64,000 nt of DNA from Deroplatys truncata (taxonomy: Eukaryota; Arthropoda; Insecta; Mantodea; Mantidae). Shown here one piece after another: positions 59,170 through 64,000 of this stretch; position 1 is the first letter of the stretch, and the number at the start of each line of letters is the position of its first letter. Where the stretch lies: contig CM060990.1 in NCBI GenBank assembly GCA_030765065.1, forward strand, positions 8,853,501 through 8,917,500, in the 5' to 3' direction. Both the position numbers and the translations under genes were made by a program. The notes under the pieces were generated by a model. It saw only the letters and a list, made by a program, of their open reading frames with translations. It was not told the DNA's origin and did not search any database.

Positions 59170-60340
59170 TTAAACTGATCCGCCACCTTTCTCGCCTGAT
59201 TTGTCTCGCGGCACCATAGGTAAGACATACGGATGCACTCTGTGTTTCTGCGAAGATTTGTCTTTCAGTGTATCAGCTTTCTCATAATCACCATCCGGAG
59301 TCACGGCGGGCAGGCCAGGCAACTCGGAAGTATCCAATTCGTTTGCCACCAAGGGTAAGGCGCGGTCCATGTCCTCTGACCAGGGATGAGGCATCGTATC
59401 ACCGTCCTGAGGTGGAGGTTCTGTTTTGCGAAGCCGTGGATCCCGTGACTGCGTCGCTTTCTCAGGTAGCACTTGCCGGTTTACAGTCGCAACTCTCGGT
59501 GCTTGAGAGGTTACTGCCTCACCTTTCAGCTTCTTGGAATCAGGTTCGCCTTCCGAATGACTGCGTTGCAAAGAGTCCGTAACAGCACTGTCAGATGTGC
59601 TGGAAGGTGCTGCCCTCTGGTCATTAGCAGGAGACACTGAAGTCGCCGAGATTGGCACTGCGGCAGCCGTAACCGCCGAAGGAACTGCAGCAACCATTGC
59701 CACGTCCACTGGAGGCACCGCATCAGGTGAAACAACGTCTTCTCGGAGACTGGTTTAAACAACTCACTCATCAGCTGATGCCGTAGCCGGGATTGAGGAG
59801 GAACAGATGCCCGTAACCAGCGTTGAGGACAATCAGCTTTCAGATGTGTGTTATCCTTGCAAATGAAACAAACCTGTTCTTGTCCACTGTAGGTAATGTA
59901 GGCCTCAAATCCGGCAAACGTTAACGTGGAAGGTATCGGTTTAGTAAGTTGAATATGCACTAAACGCATACCAGTGTAAACTGGAAATCTATAACAGCCA
60001 GACCAACCGTCAGTGGTGATGTGCAGTGTCTTGCCGTAATGTTGAAGCTCGTAAACTACCCTGTCGTTACTGATTTCTGATGGCATATTGTAGACGCGAA
60101 CCAAAGTATATTCTCTATCTGCCGCCATATGTTGCCCATCCGTGACCTCACCAGACATTAAAGCAAATTGGAATGCTCCCTCGTGTTTACGTAGTACTTC
60201 TTCATAAACACTGCACTGTTGAAACGTTATATAAACAGCGTTTTCTCTTCCCACCAACTGAATTGTATTACCTGCGCTGGAGAGAGTTCCAAAGTGTGGT
60301 GCATCCATTCGTGAATTTCAAAAGCTGTGGGCCGTTGCAT
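59170..60340 (-). pseudogene. LINE D ORF1 (gag-like, CCHC zinc knuckle)
   Basis: The likely start ATG is at 60,340 (MQRPTAFEIHEWMHHTLELS). After a shift near 60,245 it continues QLVGRENAVYITFQQCSVYE, YTLVRVYNMPSEISNDRVVY (RRM-like) and VYTGMRLVHIQLTKPIPSTL. A CCHC knuckle follows, spaced C-x2-C-x4-H-x4-C, in VCFICKDNTHLKADC. A second shift near 59,740 leads to a Ser/Pro/Ala-rich tail ending at 59,170. In this LINE type ORF1 binds element RNA. Two frameshifts inactivate it. Confidence 0.85.
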
Positions 60341-60550
60341 AACCTTAATAAACGCAACTTTTATAGTATTTTACGTACTGCCTTCTGTTGCTCCATTTCA
60401 CTGCCAACACTTAATACACCACCAACACAAAAACAAGAGGCGCGGCAACAACCAAGCTCTCTTCAACTCGCGATGTGCATCGGCCAAGGGCTAGACCACG
60501 ACTGTATTAGTCACGATAAGCATTGGAGCAGACGCAATCATATATTCATC

Positions 60551-62017
60551 TAACACTTAATAACACATTTTGCCATGACGAGAAGCATAGAAATGTCAAA
60601 TAACGGTATCCCAAATCCCATGTACCACATTTACTAAATTCCCTTATTTTCTTAATGAAATGAAACTGCAAACTTTAGTTATTTACATGTTTGCCCCTCA
60701 TTTATCTATTTTTATTTTCATTTTGCATGTTTGTATGCATTTTTTAGGACAATTCCCATTATTAGTTTTTAAGCAATTTCTCTTTTGAATACGTTTTACA
60801 TCCTACGCAGGTTTGTAATTATTATTCAGTCTGTTATGTATTACTGATAAACAGGCTATTGTTGCACAAAATATTAAAGCGACCGCATTAATGAACAAAG
60901 CGATGAGTGAATACCAAAATTATGCATTTACCAGTGGTGAACCAAGAGGGTTTGTAGTTGACAATTTACCGCACACCTTGTTGTGCTAAGTAGCTATTAC
61001 GACTGCTTACGTTAGGAAAGAGATGCCTCAGGCTTGCTGTCAACAATGGCTCAGAGCGCTAAATATTAATTACTACACTAAGGTTAACATCATATTTAAA
61101 AATAATATCAATATATAACCACCGGTAAAACTGTAGGGAAATTACAATAGGCACAAACCTTATTACAATTTTTCATTAGACAAAAAACTATATGAGGCCC
61201 TTAAGATACAAAAGCCCTACACTATGAAAATTGGCAATTATAAGCACTATAAAATTAGCGTATTTTACTCCAGTAAGTATCAAACATATTTTTACCCGAT
61301 TCTAAACAACAAAATAGGCAATTGCCGAGCTCCATTCATGATAATCCCACATCCATCAGAATATTGCCGCTTACTCAAACTTTCCAACAGCAGCAATTTT
61401 AGTAAAGCTAAATGACGAGAAAGTAATACCACAATGCTAATTATTACAAAAGAAACACACAGCATATCTAGGAACCTGGAAAGAAAGCAAAAGAGGGAAT
61501 TAAAGTTAAGGAAAGAACCTTAATTCGTAAAAGTGAGTGAGAAAACAAAACTAGAAGCCACTGAGTGGGGTGGGTTGGAAAGAATTGGAGTTTGTGTTGT
61601 GGTACTTAAGGAAAGAATAATGAATATTGAGTAGAAACCTGGTAAGGCCTTAGACTGCAAAGTTAGGTAACCGGATAGTTATGAATTCTTGATGCAAATT
61701 CCGGAAGTCCTTTATTTCCTACACCTTCTTTTTGTCCTGTGCCTTCGTGCTGGGATATAGGACTCCAGTGAAATACGCATCTGAACAGCCGGCATTTCAG
61801 ACGCAACGCAACCTTCTTCTAGAAGACTTCGACAGCGCCACTGAAGATGTCTACCATGGTTGTAGACGAAACGTTTGGAACATCTATCTCCAGCACACCA
61901 CGTCAAAACAGCCCGGAAATGACTTTCAGTTATGGAATGGTTTTTTGTTAATAAGAAAGGATATCTAATCTGTGTATTTGGCTGTCAGAAGATGTGAACA
62001 CAGCAAAAACTTACTGC
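60551..62017. other. No recognisable gene
   Basis: AT-rich sequence. A structured motif related to the one at 23,370-23,425 lies at ~61,838-61,875. A 78-codon frame over it (61,732-61,968) has no protein motif. Confidence 0.4.

Positions 62018-62064
<47 letters not shown>
62018..62064. repeat. (TAT)n microsatellite
   Basis: About 15 TAT/ATT units followed by an AGC/AGT-rich stretch. Confidence 0.95.
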
Positions 62065-62561
62065 GCAGCAGCAGTAGTAGTATTAAATAGGATCGGTTAG
62101 TTAGAAATGAAAGTATTATCAGTCCGCTAGGGAACCAGTGCGCGGTTCCTACTATAGCTCGATGACGTATGAGTCTTTAGGGTCTCTTCCCCTATCTTGA
62201 GCCATTAATGATCTAAGCGTGTTTTAAAATCTTAAGAAGGGTGAATTTAATTAATAAATGTGCAGCTCCATTTTATGTCCACCCGAATTCCTGAGATAGC
62301 TTCACAGTGCTTGAAGGGTGCTCTTTGAATAATTAGGCTAAGTAGACCGAGCAGCTTTATTAAATAATTAGATAATATTATCATCTCCTTGAGGCTGACA
62401 CATTTAGCCGGGATTAATGTCACATCATAGTGTTCTTAGTCTTTTACTTTTATGGAGTTAATTTCAAGGAGGTATGTTAAGGTTTGAAGATCAACTACTC
62501 TAAATTTCAGATTACAACGGCATAATACGTATAACTAGGTAGGTACTTTATTACTATAAGG

Positions 62562-62717
62562 CAGAGGTGGCGAAAACGTGACTCGCGAGTCATTTTGCCT
62601 CGCAGGCGCACGTTCCCTCTCTGCAACCGTCCGTTTGATTTTCACATGGTCCTGAGTGATGCAGTGCGTGTTGCATATTTGGTGACTCGCGGAAGGAAGT
62701 CGTTTTCGCCACCCTTG
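62562..62717. mobile_element. 156-bp hAT-like MITE with 8-bp target duplication
   Basis: The left end CAGAGGTGGCGAAAACG and the right end (other strand) CAAGGGTGGCGAAAACG match at 15 of 17 positions. The flanks are CTATAAGG (62,554-62,561) and CTTTAAGG (62,718-62,725), 8 bp with one mismatch. Eight-base duplications and CA-G-GG-type ends are typical of hAT transposons. There is no coding content, so it depends on a transposase elsewhere. A direct echo, TGACTCGCGAGTCA (palindrome) and TGACTCGCGGAAG, lies inside. Confidence 0.8.
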
Positions 62718-62929
62718 CTTTAAGGCATTAGAATTATAATGATCTGTTTGACTATGATCAGAAATTCTTAAATATAATTTCTGTAACATTATGAATAAAT
62801 GACCTGAAATAACATAAGTAATGAAAAATTAAAGAGGACTAACATTTTTTAAAGATAGAATCATATCTGCATATGAAATGAAAGAAAAACAATTTAATAA
62901 TATCTAAAATGACACAGGAATTTCTGACA

Positions 62930-63935
62930 TCCTAACTGAGAGTATGAGAGTATCTGCTTAGGATTGTGAGGTGTTACTAAAGCAGAGAACAACCACCTGG
63001 CAAGAGGACGCAAAGGCCGAAAAGGTGCATCAAGTAGTCGAAAACGGGGAAATCGGTGGCATGTTGAAAGTTATTAGATAGATCGGAAGGTCAAGGTCCA
63101 TTTAGTAACTATTCCTGCTGGAGAATGGATAAAGCACTTTAAAACAGTTTACGAAAGAGGGGGAGATTAGGATGGAACCAATTACTTTGACCGCTGAAGG
63201 GATGACTGGATCTCCGATTGTGCATATGCTTGAATATAAAATTAACACAGCAGAGGTGATTCGTGCAATAACATGTTTAAAAATTGGAAGGCAGCAGGTA
63301 GCAGGTATAGAGGGCTTGTCAGCTGAGCTCTTCAAGAGTTCTCTAGAAGTTAATAAAATGGCAGATTCGTATAGAAAAAGCTTCAATAAAATAACTGAAG
63401 GCGGAGAATATCCGGAAGCATGGAAAACCGCCATTATCCAAATTCATTACAAGAACAAAGGGAGTTAGAGTATTCCAGGAAATTACAAGGGCATCTCGCT
63501 GAATGTTCTGTTTGGAAAAATTTACAATATAACCTTATATGAAAGAATTAAATGTTGGGTTAAGACATACGATGATATTTCTAAATTTCAGGCAGAATTT
63601 AGGGAAGGCTTTTTGACCAGTGACGATGTCTTTGTTCTGAAAGAAATAATTGATGACAATTTAAGAAACAAAGGGGATGAGATATAAAATGTCTTTGTAG
63701 ATTTTAAAATGACACTTGATACCGTGAAACGTAGTGCTCTCTGGGAGAAATTAACACGTAACGGACTTTCAGGGGAAATGATTACAGACTCAAGGCATTG
63801 TACAAAGAAGTTAAACTTTTTATCAAGACCTATCAGCACAGTACATCAAAATCTAACGTAGCGCTAGGGGAGAACTCCAGCATGATTATTTTTTATTTGT
63901 TTATTGATAATGTTGTTAACATTGTTAAAAATTAA
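62930..63935 (+). pseudogene. LINE copy C: ORF2 linker and RT N-terminal half
   Basis: The reading shifts among frames: VTIPAGEWIKHFKTVYERGG, then from 63,172 ITLTAEGMTGSPIVHMLEYK, YPEAWKTAIIQIHYKNKG, and after a stop IPGNYKGISLNVLFGKIYN. SKFQAEFREGF, NVFVDFKMTLDTVKRSALWE and LTRNGLSGEMI follow, then a decayed FYLFIDNVVNIV. Closest in wording to copy B (51.4-53.0 kb). The YADD motif is not reached, because the sequence turns A-rich at ~63,935 near the window end. It is dead, with several stops. Confidence 0.85.
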
Positions 63936-64000
63936 AAAAAAACAATGAAAAATAGTGAGTTATCTAGAACTTAATGTTATTGCTAATTTTCTTGTAGGTG

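Larger units (their letters stand above)
55690..60550 (-). mobile_element. Nearly full-length L1/Tx1-type LINE, copy D
   Basis: On the minus strand the order is 5' UTR (~60,550-60,341), ORF1 with CCHC knuckle, ORF2 with endonuclease, RT and C-terminal cysteine block, then an A-rich 3' region (T-rich on plus, 55,280-55,690). Total ~4.9 kb. The RT motifs (FEKAFDNV, VRQGCPLSMGLF, TYADDVTVFL) and the ORF1 type point to the L1 superfamily, probably Tx1-like. This differs from the other LINE family here. Frameshifts in both ORFs make it inactive. Confidence 0.88.

Overview
This window looks like intergenic, repeat-dominated DNA from an arthropod, most likely an insect. The evidence is AT-rich sequence and decayed APE-type LINEs, mariner transposases, tRNA-derived SINEs of several families, a Ty3/Gypsy-type LTR element primed by tRNA-Lys, and long tandem arrays. 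A polyneopteran (stick insect, orthopteroid, cockroach/termite) would fit the SINE and LINE style, but that is a guess. I found no convincing host protein-coding gene. Every recognisable protein belongs to a mobile element and nearly all are broken.

Layout. 0-1.07 kb is a degenerate 54-66 bp minisatellite. 1.07-7.1 kb holds remains of a LINE family (ORF1, endonuclease, reverse transcriptase and a separate 3' copy) with SINE material inserted. 7.6-22 kb is dense in SINEs. It includes a 492-bp fold-back SINE pair with 138-bp perfect inverted arms flanked by a 13-bp direct repeat, an internally deleted mariner, a 60-bp minisatellite in two blocks, and a diverged ~0.7-kb repeat arranged in tandem. 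23.74-24.90 kb is a dead mariner with recognisable terminal inverted repeats.

27.4-42.2 kb is the dominant structure: about 10 kb of C/A-rich satellite. A 38-bp unit grades into a 32-bp unit, with higher-order duplications. The 38-bp part is split by a young, non-autonomous Gypsy-type element on the minus strand (30,244-34,678). Its LTRs are ~98% identical, it made a 4-bp target duplication, and it keeps a tRNA-Lys primer site. Its gag-like protein is built of 11-residue coiled-coil repeats and runs almost directly into an integrase C-terminal tail, with protease, RT, RNase H and the integrase core missing.

42.2-51 kb is mostly unrecognised AT-rich DNA with a 134-bp tandem repeat, a paired CACGTG site and a second dead mariner. 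51.1-53.0 kb is a 5'-truncated LINE whose ORF is interrupted by a single stop. 55.7-60.5 kb is a nearly complete L1/Tx1-type LINE on the minus strand, with ORF1 bearing a CCHC knuckle and ORF2 bearing endonuclease and RT. 62.56-62.72 kb is a short hAT-like MITE with an 8-bp target duplication. 62.9-64 kb is a third copy of the first LINE family.

Nothing here forms a working pathway. The elements relate as parasites and hosts: LINEs supply the machinery that SINEs borrow, full-length Gypsy relatives must have supplied pol to the deleted LTR element, and the satellite served as an insertion target.
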